Source: Flavobacterium panici
GTDB taxonomy: Bacteria > Bacteroidota > Bacteroidia > Flavobacteriales > Flavobacteriaceae
Assembly (NCBI RefSeq): GCF_903819335.1
Contig: NZ_CAIJDE010000029.1
Location: 347,741-411,740 of the forward strand
DNA: 64,000 bases
Direction: 5' to 3'
The notes under the pieces are model-generated. The model saw nothing but the letters and a program-made list of their open reading frames with translations. It had not been told where the DNA came from and searched no databases. Shown piece after piece: positions 45,363-53,353 of the stretch. A program made the position numbers and the translations under genes. Each line of letters starts with the position of its first letter. The first letter of the stretch is position 1.

Positions 45363-45449
45363 TTAACGCCATTTCATCGCATAGGTCGACATGCAGCACA
45401 TCGTCAAACTGCACATAAACGGGATGATATTTAGACTATAGTTTTTCAT
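45363..45449 (-). CDS. Cys/Met-rich mini-ORF 1 (28 codons) in the glutamate dehydrogenase leader
   Basis: Encodes 28 residues beginning MKNYSLNIIPFMCSLTMCCM and ending STYAMKWR: three Cys and five Met. The ATG is only 8 bases after a -7 promoter box, so the mRNA would be almost leaderless. The stop is followed by an intrinsic terminator, the classic layout of a transcription attenuator. No homologue is recognised by eye. Confidence 0.55.
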   Translation of the reverse strand: MKNYSLNIIPFMCSLTMCCMSTYAMKWR

Positions 45450-45457
45450 TGTCATTG

Positions 45458-45465
45458 CAAATCTA
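45458..45465 (-). promoter_or_regulatory. Promoter -7 box in front of mini-ORF 1
   Basis: On the minus strand TAGATTTG matches TAnnTTTG. The -33 region reads TTT, one base off TTG. It lies in the gap after the EamA gene and would start the leader transcript. Confidence 0.55.
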
Positions 45466-45573
45466 TAAAATATATTTATAAACTCTATAGAATTAGTCGG
45501 GTTTATTTCAGAAAAGTATAAATTTAACATTAAATCCCTTGTAAATTAATGATTTAAGAAATTAAAAAAAGTA

Positions 45574-46446
45574 CTAAAATTGTGATTTTACGATGAAAAC
45601 AATGGCAATTAAGGCTAAAACAAGTCCTAAAATATTGATTTTAGATAGTTTTTCTTTGAAGAAAAGCATTCCAACAAGGCTTCCCAAAACGATCACGCCC
45701 ATGTTCATTCCGGCAAAAACAGTTGAAGGATTTTCGGCGAAAGCCTTATGCGCTTTTAAATAAAACAATATATTTCCGAAGTTGAAGATTCCGACCAAAC
45801 CTCCAAAAAGAATGTTTTTATAATTGAGTTTTACTCTTTTTACGGCAACATCATAAACGACAACGAGTAAAGAAACAGCCAATGAAATATCAAAAACGAT
45901 AAACAATGAAGTTGTGTAAGGCAAAGCGGTAAAAAGTGCAATTTGCTTAAAAAGGATATCGATAATCCCGAAACCTATAAATACAGCTGCCGGATAAATC
46001 CATTTGTTTTGATCGTTTCCTGATTGTTTTTTTAAGATGAATAACAGCGCTATAAATCCAATTATTAGTCCAATAACTTTATACGAATTGAATTCTTCTT
46101 TAAAAATAAGCCACGCTGCAATTATCGGAATAAAGAGCGATAAACGCTGTGCAGCATCAGTTTTTGCAATTCCCATATGTTTTATGGAAGTGAATAAAAA
46201 CAAAAAAACAATTGGCAGTAAAACGCCAACGGCTGCGTAAATATTCCACGGAGCATCTGCATGAACTACATTTAAATCCGGGCTAAAAGTAAAATAGCAA
46301 AGCGATATTGCCATTATATAATTGAACGCAATAATCTGAATGGGATTTGCATTGTATTTACGGGTTATTTTGAAGATAACACCAACCGTTACACTGCATA
46401 AAATGCTTAAAACAAGAAACAACATAGGATTAAATTTTGAATACAA
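45574..46446 (-). CDS. EamA/DMT family transporter
   Basis: A 290-residue inner-membrane protein with ten predicted helices in two EamA repeats. The segments AIKHMGIAKTDAAQRLSLFI-like (residues about 88-107) and NPSTVFAGMNMGVIVLGSLV with LVGMLFFKEKLSKINILGLV show the repeat ends with the conserved Glu-Lys. Members export metabolites or amino acids, and the substrate is unknown. It follows the 2OG oxygenase gene by 45 bases. Confidence 0.85.
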   Translation of the reverse strand: MYSKFNPMLFLVLSILCSVTVGVIFKITRKYNANPIQIIAFNYIMAISLCYFTFSPDLNVVHADAPWNIYAAVGVLLPIVFLFLFTSIKHMGIAKTDAAQRLSLFIPIIAAWLIFKEEFNSYKVIGLIIGFIALLFILKKQSGNDQNKWIYPAAVFIGFGIIDILFKQIALFTALPYTTSLFIVFDISLAVSLLVVVYDVAVKRVKLNYKNILFGGLVGIFNFGNILFYLKAHKAFAENPSTVFAGMNMGVIVLGSLVGMLFFKEKLSKINILGLVLALIAIVFIVKSQF

Positions 46447-46491
46447 AAATAACGTTTATCTCCTTATAATGAATGTTCCTAAAAAAACATA

Positions 46492-47100
46492 TTAGTCACT
46501 TTTTAACCATCCTGTAATACTCATTCTGGTATTTTGTGTAACTAAAACTTCGTGAACCAGTTCATTACTTTTAAAGAAAACGGTTTTACCCTGAATGGGT
46601 GATATTTTCTGTTCGCTGTTGTTTTGGTGAATCATTAATTCTCCGCCATCACTTTCTTTCCAATTACTATTCAAATAACTGATCATTGAATATTTACGAC
46701 TTGAATTATTTTTGAATTGATCTAAGTGTTTGAGATAAAAATCGCCTTTTTCGTATAACGAATAATGAAATTCATAACCCGTAATTCCGGTAAAGCAACT
46801 TTCGTTTAAGTAGAGTACAAACGCATCAATTTTATCGAAAAACTCATTTTCAAAAACATTATTGTGTTTTTTATCGAGCCAATAAATAGCGTCGTTTCTA
46901 ATTTTTCCGTCAAAAGAAAGTTTTTCAGAATTTCCAATTCCAGCCGTCAACAGCAAACTGGCAGCATTTAAATCAATTAAGTTTTGCTTGAGATTATTGG
47001 ATAATTCATCACTTATAAACCGTTCTGAAATTCCAATTTTATTCTCTATATAACTTGCTATCAAATCCTCAAAACTATCATCCATCGCTTTTTTAGGCAA
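46492..47100 (-). CDS. 2-oxoglutarate/Fe(II)-dependent oxygenase
   Basis: A 202-residue protein of the prolyl 4-hydroxylase-like type. The iron triad is visible: His-x-Asp in YLKHLDQF and the distal His in SNELVHEVL, with the 2OG-binding Arg in NTRMSITGW. GYEFHYSLYEKGDF precedes the first ligand. It probably hydroxylates a protein side chain, and the target is not predictable. It lies between the nuclease-like gene and the EamA gene, and all run in the same direction with short gaps. Confidence 0.87.
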   Translation of the reverse strand: MPKKAMDDSFEDLIASYIENKIGISERFISDELSNNLKQNLIDLNAASLLLTAGIGNSEKLSFDGKIRNDAIYWLDKKHNNVFENEFFDKIDAFVLYLNESCFTGITGYEFHYSLYEKGDFYLKHLDQFKNNSSRKYSMISYLNSNWKESDGGELMIHQNNSEQKISPIQGKTVFFKSNELVHEVLVTQNTRMSITGWLKSD

Positions 47101-47169
47101 ACTGCAAATACAGCCAACGTAGCAAGGTAGACTATTTAAAACTGGGAATTAGTAATTATTGAGAATAAG

Positions 47170-48342
47170 TTATTGCTTATTACTTTTAATTCTTTTATTA
47201 GTTGAAATAACTGGGTTTACAAAATAACCTAATTCTTTCTTTATAATATTAACATCATTAACAAATTCATCATTTATTTCAGGAATTGTGATAGCTAAAA
47301 TATCGAAACAAGTTTCTCCATTATTATTGCTACCAATAGATATTCCTATGACTTTCTCTACATTAGGATTCTCATAACGCGCAACCATACATCTTAGTTC
47401 TAATTCTCCTTTTTTCTCTTCCCAATTATGCTCGTTTAAGGGCATAAAAACATATGAATGTTTAGAATTTTGTAAAGGTTTTAACATCCTCGCTTTAACT
47501 TTAGTTTTAATTGCATCTTCAAGACTTAAACCGAGTTCAATTCTATTAATTCTTGGTTCTAAGTTTATTGTCCGAATTGCTTCTTCAAGTTCATTAAATC
47601 TTAAATCATCCGTTTTTTCGTTTAAATGAAACTTATGTAATAAGTGTATCATAATGTCCCAAATATAACTAACTTCAATATCTTCTTTCCATTGAGAATA
47701 TTCCTCTGATTTTAGATAGTCTTCCCATAATTTTTCACCTGCAAGTATAGAATTATCAGGAATATGAACATCAAATCCCGTTTGCAAATAAAAAGCAAGA
47801 AAGTCAGCTTCTGTTGGAATCAATATAACCTTATCTTCAATAAATTTTTCTTTTGCCACTAAATAGCTTGTGAAATCAGTAATTGTATCTAATTCATTTA
47901 AAATTGTAAATGTTGACTTTTCATCAAACACACTAACAAAACCTTTACCAAAATCACCCGTTGGTAAAGGAAAATTATCTGTGCTCCCGAAAGCAATTGC
48001 TATTCTATGTATAATTCTTTTATTCTTAGGTGGAAGTTTTATTTTTCTTATTCTATTTTTTAGAAATACTTCATCAGTAGTTTCTAAAAATCTTTCCGCT
48101 CCATATATTTGTTCAACTGAATCTAATACTGCTTTTTTTACCCATCTATCATATTTAATATTCTCATCCTTATTCTCTGACATTCGGATATCCTTTACAG
48201 ATATAATAATTATTGTATTTTCACAAACAATTAAAATATCACATAATTCTTTTCCTTTTTTGCCAATTGGATTTGAAAAACTCCAAAATGGCAAAAAAGA
48301 TTTTTCACATAGCTCAGAAACATATTTTTCAGAAGGCGTCAT
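47170..48342 (-). CDS. Unrecognised protein with restriction-nuclease-like N-terminus
   Basis: A 390-residue protein without signal peptide or membrane helix. Residues 30-51 read GKELCDILIVCENTIIIISV and then KD: a hydrophobic hairpin with Asp35 and a [S]-x-Lys50 step. This resembles the core of PD-(D/E)xK or NERD nucleases, except that Ser48 stands where Glu or Asp is usual. The rest shows no known motif. Helices around DIMIHLLHKFHLNEKTDDLR and a C-terminal sandwich-like part are seen. It is 22 bases downstream of the MoxR-like ATPase gene. An inactive or altered nuclease fold is a hypothesis only. Confidence 0.5.
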   Translation of the reverse strand: MTPSEKYVSELCEKSFLPFWSFSNPIGKKGKELCDILIVCENTIIIISVKDIRMSENKDENIKYDRWVKKAVLDSVEQIYGAERFLETTDEVFLKNRIRKIKLPPKNKRIIHRIAIAFGSTDNFPLPTGDFGKGFVSVFDEKSTFTILNELDTITDFTSYLVAKEKFIEDKVILIPTEADFLAFYLQTGFDVHIPDNSILAGEKLWEDYLKSEEYSQWKEDIEVSYIWDIMIHLLHKFHLNEKTDDLRFNELEEAIRTINLEPRINRIELGLSLEDAIKTKVKARMLKPLQNSKHSYVFMPLNEHNWEEKKGELELRCMVARYENPNVEKVIGISIGSNNNGETCFDILAITIPEINDEFVNDVNIIKKELGYFVNPVISTNKRIKSNKQ

Positions 48343-48364
48343 CTATTTCTACTTAAAAACACCT

Positions 48365-49828
48365 TTATAATTTACTAATATAACTTCCGTACATATCTTT
48401 AAATTGATGTCCTTGTGCAAAACGGTCTTTGCTTAGTTTTTTGTATTCTACCAAAGCCCACAGCACAAACTCTTTTACAAAATATTGATCTTTTTGATCT
48501 AATTGCGGCTGGTATTTTTTCAATAGAATATCTAAAGGCGTAACTTCGTCTAAAATAGCCTGATATTCAGCATCAGTAGCGTCATCTAATAATTCGAAAC
48601 CGCTTTCTGCAAAAAACCATTCAATTAAATCAGAATAAGGTGTTTTTTCTCCCGGTTTTTCTAATTTTTCGATTTTAGGGAATAACGTTGGAAACAAAGT
48701 TCGAATTGCCATTCCTATTAAATGCTGCGCTACAAAAGCGGCTCCCTCCTGCTCTCCTTCATAAACCAATTCTACTTTTCCTGTTATCGCCGGAATGATT
48801 CCGATAAAATCAGATAAACGAAGATTTGTTTTATCAACTCCAGATTTTAAAGCACGGCGTTCTGCGGTACTAATTAAGTTTTCAAAAGCGGTAATACTCA
48901 TTCTCGCACTTACACCACTTTTATTGTCGATATATTCACTTTCGCGGGCTTCAAAACTTATTTGTTCTAAAATATCTCTCGCTAAATTTGGAACATAAAC
49001 TACATCACTTTGGTTTTCGTCCAGTTTTGCTTCCTGTTGTGTAATTGTTCTTGCAATTTCAACCGTTTCAGGATAATGCGTTAAAATCTGCGAACCAATT
49101 CTGTCTTTAAGCGGCGTTACAATACTTCCTCTGTTTGTATAATCTTCTGGATTTGCGGTAAAAATAAACTGCATATCAAGCGGCATTCTTAATTTAAATC
49201 CGCGAATTTGAATATCGCCTTCCTGCAGAATATTAAATAATGCAACCTGAATTCTGGCTTGTAAATCTGGTAATTCATTAATTACAAAAATACTTCTGTT
49301 TGCTCTCGGAATCATTCCGAAATGAATTACGCGATCATCTGCATAAGATAATTTTAAATTTGCAGCTTTAATTGGGTCAACATCTCCAATTAAATCAGCA
49401 ACGGTAACATCCGGAGTTGCTAGTTTTTCGAAGAAACGTTCGTTTCTGTGTAACCAAGAAATTGGTGTTTCATCTCCTTTTTCTTCGATTAAATCTTTTG
49501 CAAAACGTGAAATTGGATTCAACGGATCGTCGTTGATTTCTGAACCTGTTACAAACGGAATATATTCATCTAATAATTCAACCATTTTACGGGCTAAACG
49601 TGTTTTTGCCTGTCCGCGAAGTCCTAGTAAATTAATATTATGACGAGAAAGAATCGCACGCTCCAGTTCTGGAATTACGGTATTTTCGAATCCGTGAACG
49701 CCCTCAAAAACCGGTTTCCCCGATTTTATTTTTTCACGAAGATTATTTCGCAATTCGTCCTTTATACTTATGCTTTTATATCCTGCAGCTTTTAACTGCC
49801 CTAATGTTTTTATATTATTAATTTCCAT
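48365..49828 (-). CDS. MoxR/BchI-type AAA+ ATPase
   Basis: A 487-residue AAA+ protein of the magnesium chelatase I clade. Walker A is LLGLRGQAKTRLARKM (residues about 68-83), Walker B is SIFVINELPDL with a Glu, and sensor 1 is FIFTANPEDY. Arg fingers are likely in LKDRIGSQI. Such ATPases work with vWA partners to remodel metalloproteins or assemble complexes. The vWA gene lies 184 bases upstream on the same strand, and an unrecognised nuclease-like gene follows directly. Confidence 0.88.
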   Translation of the reverse strand: MEINNIKTLGQLKAAGYKSISIKDELRNNLREKIKSGKPVFEGVHGFENTVIPELERAILSRHNINLLGLRGQAKTRLARKMVELLDEYIPFVTGSEINDDPLNPISRFAKDLIEEKGDETPISWLHRNERFFEKLATPDVTVADLIGDVDPIKAANLKLSYADDRVIHFGMIPRANRSIFVINELPDLQARIQVALFNILQEGDIQIRGFKLRMPLDMQFIFTANPEDYTNRGSIVTPLKDRIGSQILTHYPETVEIARTITQQEAKLDENQSDVVYVPNLARDILEQISFEARESEYIDNKSGVSARMSITAFENLISTAERRALKSGVDKTNLRLSDFIGIIPAITGKVELVYEGEQEGAAFVAQHLIGMAIRTLFPTLFPKIEKLEKPGEKTPYSDLIEWFFAESGFELLDDATDAEYQAILDEVTPLDILLKKYQPQLDQKDQYFVKEFVLWALVEYKKLSKDRFAQGHQFKDMYGSYISKL

Positions 49829-49979
49829 TTTATGAAATATCTATTTTGTTTATTGTTTTTTTTTTAACGGCAAATATTGTGTTGTTGCGTTGTGTGTAAA
49901 TTTATTTTAAAGCCTTTGTTACTTTGGACCTTTGCCTCTTTGAACCTTTTTTAATCAACTTTGTGTCATTACTTTGCGT

Positions 49980-49999
49980 AGACGCACTGCTGTGCGTCT
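49980..49999. repeat. Short palindrome AGACGCAC/GTGCGTCT
   Basis: An 8-base stem and 4-base loop in the 184-base gap between the vWA and MoxR-like genes. It may be another intergenic repeat or an mRNA hairpin that sets the ratio of the two proteins. Confidence 0.5.
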
Positions 50000-50012
50000 C
50001 TACACTGAACAC

Positions 50013-51131
50013 TTACCTCACCCTTTTTTTCCTATTCGTTTCATAATCTTCAAAAATCATTTCACCAAGACCTTTTAATCCGGTATAAAATGCTTTTCCC
50101 TGATTTGCTTCTGTAAAATGATTGACAAATCGCTGTAAATACGGATCGTTTGCAATCATAAAAGTTGTAATCGGAATGTGTAATTTTCTGGCTTGCTGTG
50201 CCTGCGTGTAACATTTATCTACAATATATTCGTCGAGACCGTTGCTGTTCATATAATACGAACCGTCGCGTTCGCGCACACAGCTTGGTTTTCCGTCGGT
50301 AATCATGAAAATCTGTTTGTTGGTATTTCGTTTTCGACGCAAAATATCCATTGCTAATTGCAGTCCGGCAACTGTATTGGTGTGATACGGGCCAACTTGT
50401 AAATACGGCAAATCTTTAATTGGGATTGTCCAGGCATCATTTCCAAAAACCAAAATATCAAGCGTATCTTTTGGATAACGTGTTGTGATTAATTCGGCCA
50501 AAGCCATTGCTACTTTTTTCGCAGGTGTAATTCGGTCTTCACCATACAAAATCATACTGTGGCTAATGTCGATCATCAAAACGGTACTCATTTGTGCTTT
50601 ATACTGTGTTTCTTCGACAACCAAATCATTTTCGGTCAGCATAAAACTTTCAACCCCATTATTAATTTGGGCATTTCGCAGACTTTCAGTCAATGAAATA
50701 CGTTCTAAACCGTCGCCAAAATTAAATTCGCGAAATTCTCCTGTATGTTCATCGCCATTTCCGGCATGTTTTGTTTTATGATTTCCGTTTCCGGATCGTT
50801 TCAGATTTCCGAAAATTTGATCTAAAGCCTGCTGACGAATTGCGCGTTCTGTTTTAGCAGTGATTCCAAAACCGCCGCTTCCGTCTTCTTTGACTTCGTC
50901 TTTTATGTAACCTTTCTTTTTTAAATCTTCGATAAAATCATCGATCGTGTAGTTCTCATCTGTTAGTTTATATTCTATATCTAATTCCCGAAGCCAGTTG
51001 ATTGCTTCGTCAAAATCCCCCGAAGTATGGGTGATTAGCTCTTTGAAAATACCAAAAAGTTTTTCAAACGGAGACTGAAACGGGGCTTCGTACGACTTAA
51101 AATAAAAACCTTTTTTAAATTCGTTTTTCAT
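50013..51131 (-). CDS. vWA domain protein partnered with the MoxR-like ATPase
   Basis: A 372-residue cytoplasmic protein. The vWA domain starts at about residue 185 with MSTVLMIDISHSMILYGEDR, which holds the MIDAS metal site D-x-S-x-S. The later DILVFGNDAW, YHTNTVAGLQLAM and FMITDGKPSC supply the remaining MIDAS Thr and Asp. The N-terminal half is helical. It resembles the D-subunit-like partners of BchI/MoxR ATPases. It is upstream of the ATPase gene in the same direction, so the two form a pair. Confidence 0.88.
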   Translation of the reverse strand: MKNEFKKGFYFKSYEAPFQSPFEKLFGIFKELITHTSGDFDEAINWLRELDIEYKLTDENYTIDDFIEDLKKKGYIKDEVKEDGSGGFGITAKTERAIRQQALDQIFGNLKRSGNGNHKTKHAGNGDEHTGEFREFNFGDGLERISLTESLRNAQINNGVESFMLTENDLVVEETQYKAQMSTVLMIDISHSMILYGEDRITPAKKVAMALAELITTRYPKDTLDILVFGNDAWTIPIKDLPYLQVGPYHTNTVAGLQLAMDILRRKRNTNKQIFMITDGKPSCVRERDGSYYMNSNGLDEYIVDKCYTQAQQARKLHIPITTFMIANDPYLQRFVNHFTEANQGKAFYTGLKGLGEMIFEDYETNRKKRVR

Positions 51132-51237
51132 AATTCTAAAATTAAGTCTTTTTGGAATTATGAAAATAGAAACGTTTATTAATTTTTAGTTAAAATATTT
51201 AACCAAAATTCGCAGCTAACAGTGTTAGATATAATAA

Positions 51238-51618
51238 TTATTCAAACTTTCCATCGACATAAAACCAGGTATTATTTTCAAATTTAAAGGTTGAAAACTC
51301 ATAATGAGTCTGCGGTTTATTATTGGAGTTTAAAAAATAGGCTTTAAACTCCACTGTATTTTCTGTAAAACTCAGAATTTCTAATTTTTGCCATTTATTT
51401 GCTGTAGCCCATTTTAGAATTTCTGCTTTCGAATAATATTTTCTTTCTGAAATATAAGTTGTTTCTAAAAGATATTCAGCATTATGAGTAGCATAAGCCG
51501 AATATCTGGAACGCATTAAAGCCAAAGCTGTTGGCGCTTTTTGATTGTTTTCGAGATACAATCCGCAGCAATTTTCAAACTGTAATCCTGTATCGCAAAA
51601 GCATTTATGCGTCGCCAT
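51238..51618 (-). CDS. YchJ family protein with SEC-C-like zinc motif
   Basis: A 126-residue protein. The N-terminus KCFCDTGLQFENCCGLYL has the C-x-C...C-C cluster of the SEC-C zinc-binding motif, followed by the YchJ core ALALMRSRYSAYATHNAEYL and a SnoaL/NTF2-like beta sheet. YchJ proteins are widespread and have no settled role. The start overlaps the end of the upstream 78-residue gene by 14 bases, so the two are coupled. Confidence 0.85.
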   Translation of the reverse strand: MATHKCFCDTGLQFENCCGLYLENNQKAPTALALMRSRYSAYATHNAEYLLETTYISERKYYSKAEILKWATANKWQKLEILSFTENTVEFKAYFLNSNNKPQTHYEFSTFKFENNTWFYVDGKFE

Positions 51619-51841
51619 CTACCTCTTCTTCTCCGTTAAGTTTTACATGAAGCTGGTTTAATAAAACCTGATACCTGCTTATTTCTCTCACTTCTTCATC
51701 TTCTTCAGCAAAATCAATCATTTCGTCTAATACTTCACTTACATCTAATAATTTATTATTTGCTCCTCTGGAATCTCCTGCAGCAATTAAATCAATAATT
51801 TCCTGTACACTTGCTTTTAAACTTTCAAATTTTGTATTCAT
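51605..51841 (-). CDS. Small acidic helical protein
   Basis: The start at 51841 (MNTKFESLKASVQEIIDLIA) is chosen because the longer frame to 51889 runs into a dispersed repeat. The 78-residue protein is predicted all-helical and very acidic at its C-terminus (AEEDEEVREISRYQVLLNQL, then NGEEEVDGDA). It overlaps the YchJ gene by 14 bases. Related short proteins exist in Flavobacteria as far as I can judge from style. No function is known. Confidence 0.65.
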   Translation of the reverse strand: MNTKFESLKASVQEIIDLIAAGDSRGANNKLLDVSEVLDEMIDFAEEDEEVREISRYQVLLNQLHVKLNGEEEVDGDA

Positions 51842-51865
51842 AATATAGGCTTGTTTTTTTTGTTT

Positions 51866-51957
51866 GCCACGAATTTCCCGAATTAGCACGAATTTTTAAT
51901 TTGAATTGAACACAAAGCTTAAAAAAATAATTCGTGCTAATTCGGGAAATTCGTGGC
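51866..51957. repeat. Perfect 29-base inverted repeat, GCCACGAATT family
   Basis: Left arm 51866-51894 and right arm 51929-51957 are exact complements over 29 bases (GCCACGAATTTCCCGAATTA at the start) with a 34-base spacer. A shorter, degenerate relative is at 42416-42463. It lies between two minus-strand gene pairs. Confidence 0.92.
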
Positions 51958-51968
51958 AAAAAATATAT

Positions 51969-52118
51969 TTATTTTTCTTCTTTTTTATCTTCGTTAAACT
52001 TTTTTATAATCTCTTTAAGCTTTTCTTTACGAGCAATTACAGCTTGTTTCGCTTTATCCTGAGCTTTGTGAAGTTTATCGTTGTGCTTTTTTATATTTCT
52101 TTCGTTATTGCGTCCCAT
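51969..52118 (-). CDS. 49-residue basic helical protein
   Basis: Encodes MGRNNERNIKKHNDKLHKAQ, then a Lys-rich helix ending KKEEK. The start codon overlaps the stop of the 181-residue gene upstream (TAATG), so translation is coupled. The charged, single-helix composition suggests a nucleic-acid or ribosome contact, but no family is recognised. It is too small to be found by length alone. The coupling and the absence of rare codons support it. Confidence 0.6.
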   Translation of the reverse strand: MGRNNERNIKKHNDKLHKAQDKAKQAVIARKEKLKEIIKKFNEDKKEEK

Positions 52119-52660
52119 TATATTTCTCTTTTAATTTCTTCTAAACTCCTTTCAGTAAAAATCAGTTCGTTGATAATCTGCTTTCTTAAATCGGCTATAT
52201 CTTCATAATCAAAATATTTTGCCCACGAAGTTAATTGCTGCAGATTTCTAATTTGTTTTAAGCGTTTTGTGGTTTCAAAACTTGTTCTCAAAATTGCTTT
52301 TCCGTCGTAATTCGGGTTATTTTTATGCTGATAATTGGCGAGATTCTTTTCAAAATCGGCTTCTATGTAATATAGTTTTTCTTCGGCATTATCAGGATAA
52401 AATTCTTCCCAGGCTGCAAAACCAATTTTTGTTTTTGATTCGGTTTCCGGCTCACGCGCAATTAAACGCCATTTACTGTTGGCTAATCTTCCCCAATGAT
52501 TGGATACGCGATACATTCCGGCTTCGGTATAATAATAAGAACTTCCTGCCTTGCTTTCAAACTGTTTTTTTAAACCTTCTATTTCATTTGGAAGCACTTC
52601 ATTAAAAACACAAAAGGTATTCTTAAAAGAATTTGGATGTGGCTTAAAATTTTTCTGCAT
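52118..52660 (-). CDS. Conserved hypothetical protein
   Basis: The ATG at 52660 (MQKNFKPHPNSFKNTFCVFN) is preferred to the TTG at 52666. A -7 box (TATATTTG on the minus strand, 52671-52664) ends only 3 bases before it, so the mRNA may be leaderless. The 180-residue protein has a central YRVSNHWGRLANSKWRLIAR segment and two late helices. It resembles unnamed Flavobacterial proteins, and no catalytic motif is seen. It is followed by the coupled 49-residue gene. Confidence 0.65.
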   Translation of the reverse strand: MQKNFKPHPNSFKNTFCVFNEVLPNEIEGLKKQFESKAGSSYYYTEAGMYRVSNHWGRLANSKWRLIAREPETESKTKIGFAAWEEFYPDNAEEKLYYIEADFEKNLANYQHKNNPNYDGKAILRTSFETTKRLKQIRNLQQLTSWAKYFDYEDIADLRKQIINELIFTERSLEEIKREI

Positions 52661-52712
52661 GTGCAAATATACTGAGATTGTCGCGAACTCCCTAAAACAA
52701 ACCTAAATTGAT

Positions 52713-52720
52713 TAACTTTG
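52713..52720 (+). promoter_or_regulatory. Promoter -7 box before the 81-residue gene
   Basis: TAACTTTG fits TAnnTTTG and lies 26 bases before the start at 52747. No good -33 box at the normal distance. Confidence 0.45.
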
Positions 52721-52746
52721 CGACTTCAATTTTAAAATAAAAAACT

Positions 52747-52992
52747 ATGTCTAAAGATTCACAAGAAAAAATGCCGCAAAAAGGAGTTTATACCGGCATT
52801 ATCGAAAAAGATGAAAACAACAATTATTTCTGTGGTGAATATCTTTTAGATTATAAAATCGCTCATACTAACTTTAATATTGGAGACTTGGTTACGATTA
52901 AATCTGTAATTGAGAATCCAAGCGACATTAGCTACGATAAATATCCTAAGAAATCTAAAAACTTCGATAAGGCGAATCATAAGCCGGAATAA
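52747..52992 (+). CDS. Small conserved hypothetical protein
   Basis: An 81-residue soluble protein (QKGVYTGIIEKDENNNYFCG, then EYLLDYKIAHTNFNIGDLVT) with a beta-rich middle and a basic, unstructured end. It looks like a small OB- or SH3-like barrel. It is divergent from the 180-residue gene and preceded by a good -7 box. The function is unknown. A dispersed repeat follows. Confidence 0.6.
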   Translation: MSKDSQEKMPQKGVYTGIIEKDENNNYFCGEYLLDYKIAHTNFNIGDLVTIKSVIENPSDISYDKYPKKSKNFDKANHKPE

Positions 52993-53045
52993 AGTTTTTG
53001 TTTCAGGTTTCTTTTGTTTCAGGTTTCATGTTGAAATGAGGGAGA

Positions 53046-53198
53046 TTTTAACGCAAAGTACGCTAAGATTCTTTTACTGTATTGCAAGCGGTATTAATAA
53101 TACTAAGTTCGCAAAGCTGTTAACGTAAAGCTTTGCGAACTTTGCATTTTTATAAAAACCTTATATGTAGAAAAATCTTAGCGTACTTTGCGTTAAAA
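53046..53198. repeat. AACGCAAAG family inverted repeat, copy 3
   Basis: Outer arms TTTTAACGCAAAGTACGCTA (53046-53070) and complement (53174-53198) are a perfect match over about 25 bases. Inner arms AAGTTCGCAAAGCT and AGCTTTGCGAACTT are also present. It has the same architecture as the copy at 10082. Confidence 0.88.
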
Positions 53199-53275
53199 TT
53201 TCGTCCTAACATTATAAAACCTATAACTTCTACCGAATATTTTTTCGATCAAAAGTGAAAAGTTAAAAAAAAGTG

Positions 53276-53283
53276 TACCTTTG
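53276..53283 (+). promoter_or_regulatory. Promoter -7 box of the J-domain/KTSC gene
   Basis: TACCTTTG fits TAnnTTTG, 70 bases before the start codon. No clear -33 TTG. Confidence 0.5.
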
Positions 53284-53353
53284 CAAAAAATTTGTCGATT
53301 TGAACTAATTAATATCGATTTCAAACTAATAGACAAGTAGTTACCTTTTATTT

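Noticed and set aside
51842..51889. Longer start of the 78-residue gene
   Set aside because: The extra 16 codons run into the left arm of a dispersed inverted repeat, so they are not conserved coding sequence.
51906..52208. 100-codon plus-strand frame rich in Phe and Leu
   Set aside because: It is antisense to the basic 49-residue gene and the end of its neighbour, both better supported by a TAATG overlap.
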